64,000 nucleotides of DNA from Clostridia bacterium (GCA_017551095.1 JAFZMQ010000030.1:62001-126000), one strand, 5' to 3'; counted from the stretch's first letter, positions 44,789 to 54,291 are shown. Translations and numbers: made by a program. Notes: a model not told the origin generated them from the letters alone.

Positions 44789-45826
44789 ATGAAAAAACCC
44801 TATTTGATTGCAGAAATGGGCGTAAATTTTTATGATACAGCAAGGCAACTGAATATTTCGCCGCTTGAAGCAGCAAAAATGTATATTGACGAAGCGGCGG
44901 AAGCCGGGATAGATTGTGCGAAATTCCAGTCTTATAAGGCAGGGACAATTGTATCAAAGAACTCGCCGGCATATTGGGACACGACCAAGGAACCAACAAA
45001 AACGCAATATGAGCTTTTTTTAAAGCATGACGGCTTTAACGAAGAAGATTATAGGGAGCTATGCGATTACACACATAAAAAGGGAATGGATTTTACATCC
45101 ACACCTTTTGATTATGCCTCTGCCGATTATTTGGAAGGCATGGTAGATTTTTATAAAATATCATCATCAGATATTACAAACATTCCTTTTATCCGTCATA
45201 TAGGCTCTAAGGGAAAGCCTGTGTACTTGTCTGTTGGGGCATCATATATTTCGGAGGTAGATGAAGCAGTAAGAACATTAAAAGACTCAGGATGCAGTGA
45301 CATTACACTATTTCATTGCGTACTGTCATATCCCACTAATCCTGAGGATGCAAATTTAAGGATAATAACAACATTAAAGAAGATTTTTCCGGATGTGCGA
45401 GTGGGGTTCAGTGATCATGTTGCTCCTGATGACACAATGACAACATTGTCAACAGCATATCTTCTTGGTGCGGAAGTGATTGAGAAGCATTTTACTCTTG
45501 ATAAATCATTAAAAGGAAATGATCATTATCACGCAGGCGATCCGGAAGATTTCAAAAAGGCAATTTCGAATTTTAATTTAATAAATAAGATTATGGGTTC
45601 TGCTGAAAAGACAGTATTAGCTTGTGAAATAATCCCAAGGAGAGAAGCAAGAAGATCGTTAGTAGTTGTTAGAAATATGAAGGCAGGGGAGGTTATTTCC
45701 AAAGATGACCTTATGCCAAAACGTCCCGGCACGGGAATTTCTCCCAAATATGAAGATATAATAATAGGCAAAAAGCTTTTACGGGATTTGGATGAAGATG
45801 CTGTTCTCACATGGGATATGATATGA
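44789..45826 (+). CDS. neuB: Nonulosonic acid synthase, NeuB family
   Basis: 345 residues from the ATG at 44789, with AAGGAG upstream. The NeuB TIM barrel runs from LIAEMGVNFYDTARQ to GAEVIEKHFTLDKSLKGNDH, with DCAKFQSYKA, FTSTPFDYASADYL and VGFSDHVAPDDT. The C-terminal SAF/antifreeze-like domain has SLVVVRNMKAGEVISKDDL and RPGTGISP. The family condenses phosphoenolpyruvate with ManNAc or a 2,4-diacetamido-6-deoxy sugar to give sialic, legionaminic or pseudaminic acid. The exact acid is not decided by sequence. Confidence 0.9.
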   Translation: MKKPYLIAEMGVNFYDTARQLNISPLEAAKMYIDEAAEAGIDCAKFQSYKAGTIVSKNSPAYWDTTKEPTKTQYELFLKHDGFNEEDYRELCDYTHKKGMDFTSTPFDYASADYLEGMVDFYKISSSDITNIPFIRHIGSKGKPVYLSVGASYISEVDEAVRTLKDSGCSDITLFHCVLSYPTNPEDANLRIITTLKKIFPDVRVGFSDHVAPDDTMTTLSTAYLLGAEVIEKHFTLDKSLKGNDHYHAGDPEDFKKAISNFNLINKIMGSAEKTVLACEIIPRREARRSLVVVRNMKAGEVISKDDLMPKRPGTGISPKYEDIIIGKKLLRDLDEDAVLTWDMI

Positions 45827-45878
45827 GCATTGATTGATAAAACATAATAATATATAAGTATACAAAAGGGACAAAATT

Positions 45879-46622
45879 ATGTGGAATGCAAAAAGGATAA
45901 AGGAATACTGTGCGGAAAATGACATAAGTGTCGGCAAATATCTTTTTATCTCTGTTTCGTCAAAGATTGAAGGCATAAAAAAGCAGTTGCACGAAAAAAA
46001 GCGTGACAAAAAAATAGACCTTATAAACCAAAAAAGGCTCACAAATAAAACACCGTCAATTATTTCTATAAACTGCAACGGTTGTACGATTGCACACGAT
46101 TTGGGACTAAGGTTCAATACACAGTTTGTGAATTTGTGGCTTTATCCGAAGGATTTTATAAAGTATATTTCCAATCTAGACTATTACAACAGTCTTCCTA
46201 TTACTTTTGTAGAGAATAAAGAATATGACCACCCCGTAGGTAAGGTTGGAGATGTTTATGTATATTTTGTACATTATCTTACAAATGAAGAGGCAGAAAA
46301 AAAGTGGGAAGAACGTAAAAAAAGGATTGATAAGGACAATCTGTTTGTTATGATGACAGACCGAGGGGGATGCACCGAGGAGGATATGAAGGCCTTTGAC
46401 GCACTTTCGTATAAAAATAAAGTTATTTTTACGCATATACCTATGCCCGAGATAAAATCAGCATTTTATATAAAAGGCTTTGAAAATGCGAAATGTGTCG
46501 GGAGACTGAATGACTACATCGACGATAAATCGGTGTATAAATGGTATGACCAATTTGATTATGTAGAATGGTTTAATACTGGGGAAGTGAAGAGAAGTAA
46601 AATACCAGTTATTGCTATGTAA
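45879..46622 (+). CDS. DUF1919 family protein (first copy, intact)
   Basis: 247 residues, ATG after AAAAGGGAC. DUF1919 marks: PSIISINCNGCTIAHDLGLRF, VNLWLYPKDFIKYISNLDYY and MMTDRGGCTEEDMKAFDAL. Members occur in exopolysaccharide loci and may be glycan-modifying enzymes, but no activity is assigned. A related but frameshifted copy lies at 52350. The 165 bases after it (to 46787) are AT-rich with an 8-base inverted repeat (ACAACTTA/TAAGTTGT) and no clear promoter. Confidence 0.82.
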   Translation: MWNAKRIKEYCAENDISVGKYLFISVSSKIEGIKKQLHEKKRDKKIDLINQKRLTNKTPSIISINCNGCTIAHDLGLRFNTQFVNLWLYPKDFIKYISNLDYYNSLPITFVENKEYDHPVGKVGDVYVYFVHYLTNEEAEKKWEERKKRIDKDNLFVMMTDRGGCTEEDMKAFDALSYKNKVIFTHIPMPEIKSAFYIKGFENAKCVGRLNDYIDDKSVYKWYDQFDYVEWFNTGEVKRSKIPVIAM

Positions 46623-46787
46623 AAACGGAGTATTTAAGGTGTAAAATTTTGTTAAAGCCAACAACTTATATATAAAAATATGATTTAAGTTGTGAACAGT
46701 TGCATTTCTGCAATGAAAGAAATAGAGATATAGCTTTGAAATAAATATGGTCATGTAATAAGAAATTTATTTTACGGAGGAAATGGT

Positions 46788-47846
46788 ATGTCAACATTTA
46801 ATGGAGCGACACTTATGATTACAGGCGGCACGGGAAGCTTTGGAAATACTGTTTTAAAGCATTTTTTAAAGTCAGACATAGGAGAAATTCGTATTTTTTC
46901 AAGAGATGAGAAAAAGCAAGACGATATGCGTCATGAAATTCAAACAAATCATCCTGATTGTGCCCAAAAAATAAAGTTTTATATAGGGGATGTACGCGAT
47001 GCAAGGTCTATAGCTGATGCTATGCCGGGTGTAGACTATGTTTTTCATGCAGCGGCATTAAAGCAAGTTCCATCTTGTGAATTTTTTCCTATGCAAGCCG
47101 TGAAAACAAATGTAGAAGGTACGGACAATCTGCTTCATGCGGCTATTGATTGCAAAGTTAAAAGAGTTGTATGCTTGTCAACAGATAAAGCCGCATATCC
47201 GATAAATGCAATGGGTATATCAAAAGCAATGATGGAACATGTGATATATGCAAATTCAAGGATTGCCGCAGAGCACGGAAACACCGTCATATGCTGTACT
47301 CGTTATGGAAATGTTATGTGTAGTCGAGGTTCAGTAATACCGCTTTTTATCGATCAGATAAAATCAGGTAATCCAATAACCATTACAAATCCCGCTATGA
47401 CTAGATTCCTCATGAATCTTGACGAAGCGGTTGCTCTTGTCAAATTTGCTTTCGAAAATGCAAATCCGGGAGACTTATTTATCCAAAAATCGGATGCGAG
47501 TACAATAGGAACACTAGCGAAAGCCATACAAAAATTGTTTGGGGATACGGGAACAAACATTATCGGTACTCGTCATGGAGAAAAGCTTTATGAAACCCTG
47601 ATGACTAGGGAAGAGCGTTTGCGTTCGGAGGATATGGGTAATTATTTTCGTGTAGCTGCGGATAATAGGGACTTGAATTACGATAAGTATTTTGTTAAAG
47701 GTAAAGTGGTGACAGAATCCGATGAGAGCTATACATCACATAACACAAAGCTACTTGATGTTGACGGTGTTATACAAAAAGTTTTAACAACAGATTATGT
47801 AAAAGAGGCACTCAATATTTATAGAACAGGAGAGAATAATGAGTAA
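46788..47846 (+). CDS. capE: UDP-GlcNAc 4,6-dehydratase/5-epimerase (CapE/FnlA)
   Basis: 352 residues with GGAGG upstream. Short-chain dehydrogenase fold: MITGGTGSFGNTVLKHFL at the NAD site, EIRIFSRDEKKQDDMRHE, YVFHAAALKQVPSCEFFPM and the INAMGISKAMMEH segment, where the family's catalytic Tyr-x3-Lys is replaced by Met-x3-Lys, as in CapE/FnlA. First step from UDP-GlcNAc towards UDP-N-acetyl-L-fucosamine. The next two genes complete the path. Confidence 0.92.
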   Translation: MSTFNGATLMITGGTGSFGNTVLKHFLKSDIGEIRIFSRDEKKQDDMRHEIQTNHPDCAQKIKFYIGDVRDARSIADAMPGVDYVFHAAALKQVPSCEFFPMQAVKTNVEGTDNLLHAAIDCKVKRVVCLSTDKAAYPINAMGISKAMMEHVIYANSRIAAEHGNTVICCTRYGNVMCSRGSVIPLFIDQIKSGNPITITNPAMTRFLMNLDEAVALVKFAFENANPGDLFIQKSDASTIGTLAKAIQKLFGDTGTNIIGTRHGEKLYETLMTREERLRSEDMGNYFRVAADNRDLNYDKYFVKGKVVTESDESYTSHNTKLLDVDGVIQKVLTTDYVKEALNIYRTGENNE

Positions 47847-49002
47847 ATGGAAAAAAAACGGCAAAATTAAATTAATGATAATTGTTGGGACAAGACCGGA
47901 AATTATTCGACTTGCTGAGGTAATTAGAAAATGCCGCAGATATTTTGATACAATACTGGTACACACGGGTCAGAATTATGATTATGTATTAAATGGCGTG
48001 TTTTTTAAAGACTTAGCGATAGATCTTCCTGATATGTATTTAGATGCTGTGGGTAGTGATTTGGGCGAAACAATGGGTAATATTATTGCAAAATCATATC
48101 AAGTAATGGCTGAGATGATGCCGGATGCAGTTCTTGTGCTTGGGGATACTAATAGTTGTCTGTCGGTTATCGGAGCGAAAAGATTACATATTCCGATTTT
48201 TCACATGGAGGCGGGGAATCGGTGTAAAGACGAATGTTTGCCAGAGGAAACAAACAGACGAATTGTTGATATAATTTCAGATGTAAACCTTGCCTATTCC
48301 GAACATGCGAGGCGATATCTTGCAGAATGTGGTCTACCGAAAGAGCGTACATATGTTACCGGTTCGCCAATGGCAGAGGTTTTGCATAAAAATCTTGAAA
48401 AAATTCAGGCATCAAACATTCTAACAAAACTTGATTTAAAAAAAGGTAATTATATTCTTTTGTCTGCTCATCGTGAAGAGAATATTGATACCGAAAAGAA
48501 TTTCTTGTCATTATTCAATGCAATAAATAAAATGGCAGAACAATATGATATGCCCATCCTTTATTCCTGCCATCCGCGTTCTGCAAAGCGACTTGCAGAA
48601 ACCGGAATTGAATTAGACAGACGCGTAATTAAACATGAGCCACTTGGGTTTCACGATTATAATTGCCTTCAGATGAATGCATATGCTGTTGTTTCTGATA
48701 GTGGGACTTTGCCAGAGGAAAGCTCGTTTTTTGCTTCTATCGGAAATCCTTTTCCTGCTGTTTGCATTCGTACAAGTACGGAACGTCCCGAAGCCCTTGA
48801 TAAGGGAGTGTTTGTTCTTTCTGGAATAACCACAATGGGACTGTTACAGTCGATTGATAATGCCGTCAGCATGATAAAAAATGGTGATGTCGGCTTACCT
48901 GTACCGGATTATACAGATGAAAATGTAAGTGATAAAGTTGTTAAAATTATTCAAAGCTATGTGGGCATCATTAACAAAATGGTTTGGAGAAAAGATGACT
49001 AA
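47839..49002 (+). CDS. capG: UDP-N-acetyl sugar 2-epimerase (CapG/FnlC, WecB family)
   Basis: 387 residues, overlapping capE by 8 bases. Non-hydrolysing 2-epimerase fold: LMIIVGTRPEIIRLAEVI at the start, VHTGQNYDYVLNGVFF, FHMEAGNRCKDECLPEETNR, YSCHPRSAKRLAETG and SDSGTLPEESSF. GNRCKDE in place of the GLRTGD of generic WecB is characteristic of the CapG/FnlC branch. It epimerises C2 in UDP-L-FucNAc synthesis. Its location between capE and capF supports this over a ManNAc role. Confidence 0.9.
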   Translation: MSKWKKNGKIKLMIIVGTRPEIIRLAEVIRKCRRYFDTILVHTGQNYDYVLNGVFFKDLAIDLPDMYLDAVGSDLGETMGNIIAKSYQVMAEMMPDAVLVLGDTNSCLSVIGAKRLHIPIFHMEAGNRCKDECLPEETNRRIVDIISDVNLAYSEHARRYLAECGLPKERTYVTGSPMAEVLHKNLEKIQASNILTKLDLKKGNYILLSAHREENIDTEKNFLSLFNAINKMAEQYDMPILYSCHPRSAKRLAETGIELDRRVIKHEPLGFHDYNCLQMNAYAVVSDSGTLPEESSFFASIGNPFPAVCIRTSTERPEALDKGVFVLSGITTMGLLQSIDNAVSMIKNGDVGLPVPDYTDENVSDKVVKIIQSYVGIINKMVWRKDD

Positions 49003-49017
49003 GGATTGTGAAAAAAT

Positions 49018-50217
49018 ATGAACATATTGATAACCGGAGCAAAAGGTTTCTTAGGACGAAATCTTGTTGAAAATCTAAAGAATATTCGAGATGGAAAAAA
49101 TCGTACGCGTCCTTCTATACATATTGATAAAATATATGAGTATGACATTGATTCCACACAAGAAGCCCTTGAAATGTTTTGCAAGGACGCGGATTTCGTT
49201 TTTAATATTGCAGGTGTAAATCGTCCCAAAAATTCAGTGGAATTTAAAGAAGGCAATTTTGATTTTGTAGAATCACTTCTTAATACATTGAAAAAGTACC
49301 AAAATACTTGCCCGGTGATGTTTGCTTCTTCAATTCAAGCAACACTTCAAGGACGCTTTGGAGTGTCGGATTATGGTCTGTCAAAAAAAGCGGGTGAGGA
49401 ACTTTTTTTTGAATATGCTCAAAAGACAGGTGCAAAGGTTCTTGTTTATAGATTTCCAAATCTTGCGGGAAAGTGGGTTAGGCCTAATTATAATAGTGCA
49501 GTCGGCACTTTCTGCAATAATGTTGCAAATGATTTGCCAATAAGGATAAATGATCCTTCAGTTGAAATTGAATTGCTTTTTATAGATGATTTGATAGAAG
49601 AGCTGCTTGATGCAATCGAAGGGAAAGAACATCATTGCGAATTTCAAGGGGTTAAAACGGTATTTACGGAAGATGGCAAATATTGTGCTGCACCCACTAC
49701 TCATAAAGTAAGACTCGGTTATATTGCGGAGTGTTTAAATAGGTTTCATAATCAACCGGAAACGCTTGTTATGCCTAATATTCCAGAAGGAAGTTTTGAG
49801 AAAAAACTTTACTCTATGTATTTATCTTATCTTCCAAAAAATAAGATTGCATTTGATTTGCATATGAATACGGACGAAAGAGGCAGTTTTACGGAACTTT
49901 TAAAAACTGTGGATTGTGGGCAGTTTTCTGTTAATATATCTAAACCCAATATAACGAAGGGTGAGCACTGGCATAACAGTAAGTGGGAGTTATTTATTGT
50001 TGTATCAGGGCATGGACTTATAAGAGAAAGAAAAATAGGAACTGATGAAATTATTGAGATTGAAGTTGATGGGGAACATATAAAAGCAGTACATATGCTC
50101 CCAGGATATACTCATAGCATAGTAAACCTGAGTAGCACAGAGAATCTGGTAACATTAATGTGGGCAAATGAGATTTTTAACAAAGATCGACCGGATACTT
50201 TTTTTGAAAAAGTTTAG
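49018..50217 (+). CDS. capF: Bifunctional sugar-nucleotide reductase/epimerase with cupin domain (CapF/FnlB)
   Basis: 399 residues. N-terminal Rossmann domain from ILITGAKGFLGRNLVENL, with DYGLSKKAGEE (Tyr-x3-Lys). A C-terminal cupin (about 280-399) has FSVNISKPNITKGEHWHN and the metal-binding His residues in HWHNSKWE and MLPGYTHSIVN. CapF of Staphylococcus has the same two-domain form and acts after CapE on the UDP-sugar before C2 epimerisation. AAGGA lies upstream at a rather long spacing. Confidence 0.92.
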   Translation: MNILITGAKGFLGRNLVENLKNIRDGKNRTRPSIHIDKIYEYDIDSTQEALEMFCKDADFVFNIAGVNRPKNSVEFKEGNFDFVESLLNTLKKYQNTCPVMFASSIQATLQGRFGVSDYGLSKKAGEELFFEYAQKTGAKVLVYRFPNLAGKWVRPNYNSAVGTFCNNVANDLPIRINDPSVEIELLFIDDLIEELLDAIEGKEHHCEFQGVKTVFTEDGKYCAAPTTHKVRLGYIAECLNRFHNQPETLVMPNIPEGSFEKKLYSMYLSYLPKNKIAFDLHMNTDERGSFTELLKTVDCGQFSVNISKPNITKGEHWHNSKWELFIVVSGHGLIRERKIGTDEIIEIEVDGEHIKAVHMLPGYTHSIVNLSSTENLVTLMWANEIFNKDRPDTFFEKV

Positions 50218-50284
50218 TTTAAATGATAAAATAGAGTATTAGCGGTCTATTATGTCCGCAAGTAGCTGAAAGGAGAAATTAAGA

Positions 50285-51106
50285 ATGAGCAAGTATGCGT
50301 ATGTTACGGTTATGACAAATGATCAGTACGAATGTGGTGTCTTGGCGCTTTGGCATTCTGTAAAAAAAGCGGGGTGCAGACAACCTTTTATTGCCATGAT
50401 ATCGAGTAATGTGAGTGAGGCTGTGAAAAAAAGGCTACAAAAGTTGATGAAAATAGTCGAGTTTAGTGAGGATATACAAATAGACAGTGAAATAGTAAAA
50501 GATAATACAGGCTTTTTTGAAAAATGGAATACCACATTTTTTAAATTAAAAGTGCTACAACTTTGCGAGTATGATAAAATTGTAATGTTGGATGCAGATA
50601 TGATAGTTATGAAGAATTTAGACAATCTGTTTGAACATCCGCATATGTCCTGCGTTTATACAGAAAAATTAAGAGAAGGGGATAACCCAAGGATCAATTC
50701 CGGCATGATGGTGTTAGAACCGTCACAAGAATTATACGAAACGATGATAAACGCTATTGCACCAACAAAACATGTATGTGAGGGTAAGGCTATAGGGGAT
50801 CAAGATGTTTTTGAATTTGTATATTCCGATTGGACCAAGAAAAAAGAACTGCATTTGGAACCGACATATAATTGTTATCATACGGATATAGATGATTATA
50901 TTAAAAATAGAGAATTTAAATTCGAAGAAATATACATAATTCATTATACATTGAATAAGCCATGGGAAATAAGTAATTCTATAATATTTAAACAAATATT
51001 ACTAAAAATGATTGGACTTTACAAAAGCAAGTATGTTTTAAAAAGCAATTTAATTTGGAAGAAGCAGTACAGACAAGCGGTAAGAGTTTTAAAATCAAAC
51101 AAATGA
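50285..51106 (+). CDS. GT8-family (glycogenin-like) glycosyltransferase
   Basis: 273 residues with AAGGAG upstream. GT8 marks: YVTVMTNDQYECGVLAL opening, KIVMLDADMIVMKNLDNLF with the DxD metal site, INSGMMVLEPS and IIHYTLNKPWE near the C-terminus. Family members are retaining enzymes that use UDP-sugars. Placed after the FucNAc genes. No special substrate clue. Confidence 0.87.
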   Translation: MSKYAYVTVMTNDQYECGVLALWHSVKKAGCRQPFIAMISSNVSEAVKKRLQKLMKIVEFSEDIQIDSEIVKDNTGFFEKWNTTFFKLKVLQLCEYDKIVMLDADMIVMKNLDNLFEHPHMSCVYTEKLREGDNPRINSGMMVLEPSQELYETMINAIAPTKHVCEGKAIGDQDVFEFVYSDWTKKKELHLEPTYNCYHTDIDDYIKNREFKFEEIYIIHYTLNKPWEISNSIIFKQILLKMIGLYKSKYVLKSNLIWKKQYRQAVRVLKSNK

Positions 51107-51144
51107 GTTAATATATCGTGAATGTTATAAGAAGGTGAGAATTT

Positions 51145-52140
51145 ATGGAGAAAGTTGCAATCATAGTTCCTGTTTATAATGTTGAGCCATATATAAAGAG
51201 ATGTGTTGACAGTCTTATAAATCAGACATATAAGAATATACAGATTATTCTTGTTGATGACGGTTCCCCGGATAATTGTGGGGAAATTTGCGATAAATAT
51301 GCAGAAACAGATAGTAGAATAGTTTGTCTTCATAAAGAAAATGGTGGTCAATCCAGTGCACGTAATATGGGGCTTGATTGGTTTTATGAAAACAGCGATG
51401 CACAATGGCTATCATTTATTGATAGCGATGATTGGGTACACGAAAGGTATGTTGAATTATTATTAAAGGCGGCAACTGAATACGATGCAAATGTAAGTAT
51501 GTGCGGTTTTGTTGGTGGAATTGAAAGTTCGGAATATAGTGCTGATATAATGTCTGGTAAGGCAGAATTATTAGACCCTGAAAAAATATGGTGTGAGAAT
51601 ATTACATGGATAATTGTGCCATGGTGTAAGCTGTATAATCGGAATATTTGGAAAGAGATTCGCTTTCCTGTGGGCAAAGTTCGAGAAGATGAGTTTATAA
51701 CATATAAAATCATGTTTGAAAATAAAACATCTGTAATAAACGAGCCACTTTATTATTATTTTAAAAATCCTACAAGTACAACACGCAAAGAGTGGACACC
51801 AAATCATCTGGCAATTTTTGAGGCAAAAAGGGAGCAAATAAGCTTTTTTAAGAATCAAGGATTTAAAAGGGCATATGAGTACACAATAATTAATTATATT
51901 CATAGATACTCTTTGATTATTCGGCAAATTAAAGAAATATTACCAAAATACAAGGATTATTATAAAAGATTAAGAAAAGAACAAAAAAAGGTAATTAATA
52001 AATATAGAAAAGAAATTAAGATACCGTATGCAAGTATGTATATTGAGCAATTTAAACATGGTATTAAGGATATGAACATTTTTCAAAAATTGAGGTTTTT
52101 AATATTATATATAAAGCAATCAGGAGCAAGACGGTTGTGA
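51145..52140 (+). CDS. GT2-family glycosyltransferase (paralog of the gene at 40047)
   Basis: 331 residues with AAGGTGAG upstream. GT-A core: VAIIVPVYNVEPYIKRCVDS, LVDDGSPDNC, SSARNMGLDWFYENSD and FIDSDDWV. Collinear over its whole length with the protein encoded at 40047-41072, including IRFPVGKVREDEF and the C-terminal PYASMYIEQF...ILYIKQSG. This points to duplication on either side of the nonulosonic/FucNAc block. Confidence 0.87.
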   Translation: MEKVAIIVPVYNVEPYIKRCVDSLINQTYKNIQIILVDDGSPDNCGEICDKYAETDSRIVCLHKENGGQSSARNMGLDWFYENSDAQWLSFIDSDDWVHERYVELLLKAATEYDANVSMCGFVGGIESSEYSADIMSGKAELLDPEKIWCENITWIIVPWCKLYNRNIWKEIRFPVGKVREDEFITYKIMFENKTSVINEPLYYYFKNPTSTTRKEWTPNHLAIFEAKREQISFFKNQGFKRAYEYTIINYIHRYSLIIRQIKEILPKYKDYYKRLRKEQKKVINKYRKEIKIPYASMYIEQFKHGIKDMNIFQKLRFLILYIKQSGARRL

Positions 52141-52185
52141 AAAAAGTTCAATAAATAGTGCGACTTATTAGGAACACGATGTATA

Positions 52186-52353
52186 ATGAAAAACTTATTT
52201 ATAAAGTTAAATTATGATAAATATTTTGCTGTTGTACAGAAGAAAACCAAATCTGACGATAATAACACAAGGCTATTGAATATAGAGACAATTCAAAAGA
52301 TACTAACGGAATATTATGTCCGTGAGAAACTTGCGGAGAAAAAAATTAAATGA
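52186..52353 (+). CDS. Small hypothetical ORF (55 aa) overlapping the second DUF1919 gene
   Basis: 55 codons, beginning MKNLFIKLNYDKYF and ending REKLAEKKIK; the stop codon overlaps the next ATG (ATGA). The only ribosome-like site, AGGA, is 12-13 bases upstream. The helical, charged composition may be the 3' end of a lost gene. No family recognised. Confidence 0.4.
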   Translation: MKNLFIKLNYDKYFAVVQKKTKSDDNNTRLLNIETIQKILTEYYVREKLAEKKIK

Positions 52354-53053
52354 ACATTTTAGCTTTAAAACAGGGGATAAATAAAAAAATTATGCAACCC
52401 ATAATGCTTAAAAACGCAGGAAAGAGTTTAAGGGGAAAGAGTACACGATTATTTCTGTAAACTGCATAGGCGGTGGAATTTCACATGATTTTGGCTGGAA
52501 ATTTTTATCACCAACAATAAATCTTTTCCTGTTGCCTGAGCATTTTCTTACCTTTTGTGAGAATTTGGATGAGTGCATAAAACTTCCTGTAAAATTCAAA
52601 GGTATGGGATATGCAGGGAAAGAATATCCCATTGGCACAATTGATTTTGCAGGGGGAATTGATATTCATTTTCTGCACTATAATACATTTAGCGAGGCAC
52701 AGAAAAAGTGGTATGATAGGTGCAAAAGGGTTAATAAGAACAGAATTGTGATATTGTTTTCAGACCAGAACGGGTGCGAGGCAGAGCATATAAAAAGGTT
52801 TAATCGACTGGATTATCCAAAACTGCTTTTTGTAGGCAAAAATGAAAATGCAAAAATGTTTGAAAATTCAATATACATAACACCAACGAAACAGGAGATC
52901 GAAGAGAATATAAATCCTGTGGATAAATGTATGTTTTTCGGCGGACTGACAGGCAAAAGGCGTTATGAAAAGCATTTTAATGTAGAAAAATTCTTTAAAG
53001 ATTTAGAATCAAATAAAAAATCTGAACAAAAGAGGGAGCACTATGGAAATTAA
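52350..53053 (+). pseudogene. DUF1919 family gene (second copy) with a frameshift in an A-run
   Basis: Reading from the ATG at 52350 (MNILALKQGINKKI...) the frame hits TAA soon after the run of five As at 52410-52414. Adding one A there joins it to the downstream frame, giving KEYTIISVNCIGGGISHDFG, INLFLLPEHFLTFCENLDE and ILFSDQNGCEAEHIKRFN, all of which match DUF1919 and the intact copy at 45879. The downstream frame is long, intact and overlaps the next start, so it is a recent one-base loss, a sequencing error in a homopolymer, or a slippage site. A TTG at 52532 could only give a truncated protein. Confidence 0.75.
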
Positions 53054-54275
53054 ACCATTTGACAGAAAAATCTATCTTTCTTCACCGACTATGCACGGTG
53101 AGGAGCTGACCTACATGACCGAGGCGTTTAATACAAATTGGATGTCAACCGTCGGCAAGAATATCAACGAAATCGAAAGACAGGTAGCAGAAAAAACGGG
53201 CTCAAAATACGCTGTTGCACTTTCCTGCGGTACGGCATCACTGCATCTTTGTATGAAACTTGCAGGAGTAAAGCGTGGCGACTATGTATTCACGAGTGAT
53301 GTGACCTTTGACGCAACGGTAAACCCTATTGTGTATGAGGGCGGAATCCCTGTTTTTATTGACAGTGAGCGTGATACATGGAACATGGACCCCGTTGCAC
53401 TCAAAAAAGCGTTTGAGCTTTACCCTGACACAAAAGTTGTAGTAGTTGCAAACCTTTACGGAACACCTGCTAAAATGGATGAAATAGTTGCAATTTGCAA
53501 GGAACATAACGCAATTTTGATTGAAGATGCGGCGGAATCCTTAGGTGCTACATATAAAGGCAAACAGACGGGAATTTTCGGAACATACAATGCAATAAGC
53601 TTTAACGGAAATAAGATAATAACGGGCTCATCCGGCGGTATGCTTTTAACAGACGACTTAAAAGCTGCCAATAAAGCTCGTAAATGGTCAACACAAAGCC
53701 GTGAGGACGCACCGTGGTATCAGCATGAGGAGCTCGGATACAACTACCGTATGAGTAACGTTATAGCAGGTGTTGTTAGAGGACAGCTTCCGCACTTAGA
53801 GGAGCATATTGCACAGAAAAAGGCCATTTATATGCGGTACAAGGAAGGTCTTAAAGATCTTCCGATACAGATGAATCCTTATGACGAAAAGGTTTGTGAG
53901 CCGAATTTCTGGCTTTCATGTATGCTGATTGATAAATCGGTAATGTGCAAACAATCGCGTTCTGACAACATGGCTTGTTATGTAAAGGAAAAGGGGAAAA
54001 CCTGCCCTACCGAGATTTTGGAAACGCTCCAAAAATTAAATGCAGAAGGGCGTCCCATCTGGAAACCGATGCATATGCAGCCGATTTACAGAAACAATCC
54101 GTTTGTGACAGTCTTAGGTAACGGCAGAGGACAGACCGACGCATACATAAAGAGCGAAATTACAGATGTAGGTATGGATATTTTCGACAGAGGTCTTTGT
54201 CTTCCAAGCGACAATAAAATGACGGCGGAAGAACAGGAAGTTATTATTAAGGCAATCAGAAAATGTTTTGATTAA
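53043..54275 (+). CDS. DegT/DnrJ/EryC1 sugar aminotransferase (PglE/EpsN-like)
   Basis: 410 residues with GAGGGAG upstream, overlapping the previous gene by 11 bases. PLP aminotransferase features: ALSCGTASLHLCMKLAGV, ILIEDAAESLGATYKG and SFNGNKIITGSSGGML with the PLP lysine in NGNK. This class transaminates 4-keto-6-deoxy UDP-HexNAc in bacillosamine, legionaminic or related pathways. It could supply the amino sugar used by the PglC-like primer (20473) or the NeuB precursor. No matching PglF-type dehydratase is in the window. The composition is less AT-rich than the genes before it. Confidence 0.9.
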   Translation: MEIKPFDRKIYLSSPTMHGEELTYMTEAFNTNWMSTVGKNINEIERQVAEKTGSKYAVALSCGTASLHLCMKLAGVKRGDYVFTSDVTFDATVNPIVYEGGIPVFIDSERDTWNMDPVALKKAFELYPDTKVVVVANLYGTPAKMDEIVAICKEHNAILIEDAAESLGATYKGKQTGIFGTYNAISFNGNKIITGSSGGMLLTDDLKAANKARKWSTQSREDAPWYQHEELGYNYRMSNVIAGVVRGQLPHLEEHIAQKKAIYMRYKEGLKDLPIQMNPYDEKVCEPNFWLSCMLIDKSVMCKQSRSDNMACYVKEKGKTCPTEILETLQKLNAEGRPIWKPMHMQPIYRNNPFVTVLGNGRGQTDAYIKSEITDVGMDIFDRGLCLPSDNKMTAEEQEVIIKAIRKCFD

Positions 54276-54291
54276 AATAGGGAGTAGTATT

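Noticed and set aside
47839-49002. NeuC-type hydrolysing 2-epimerase for sialic acid synthesis
   Set aside because: The GNRCKDE motif and placement between capE and capF fit the non-hydrolysing CapG branch.
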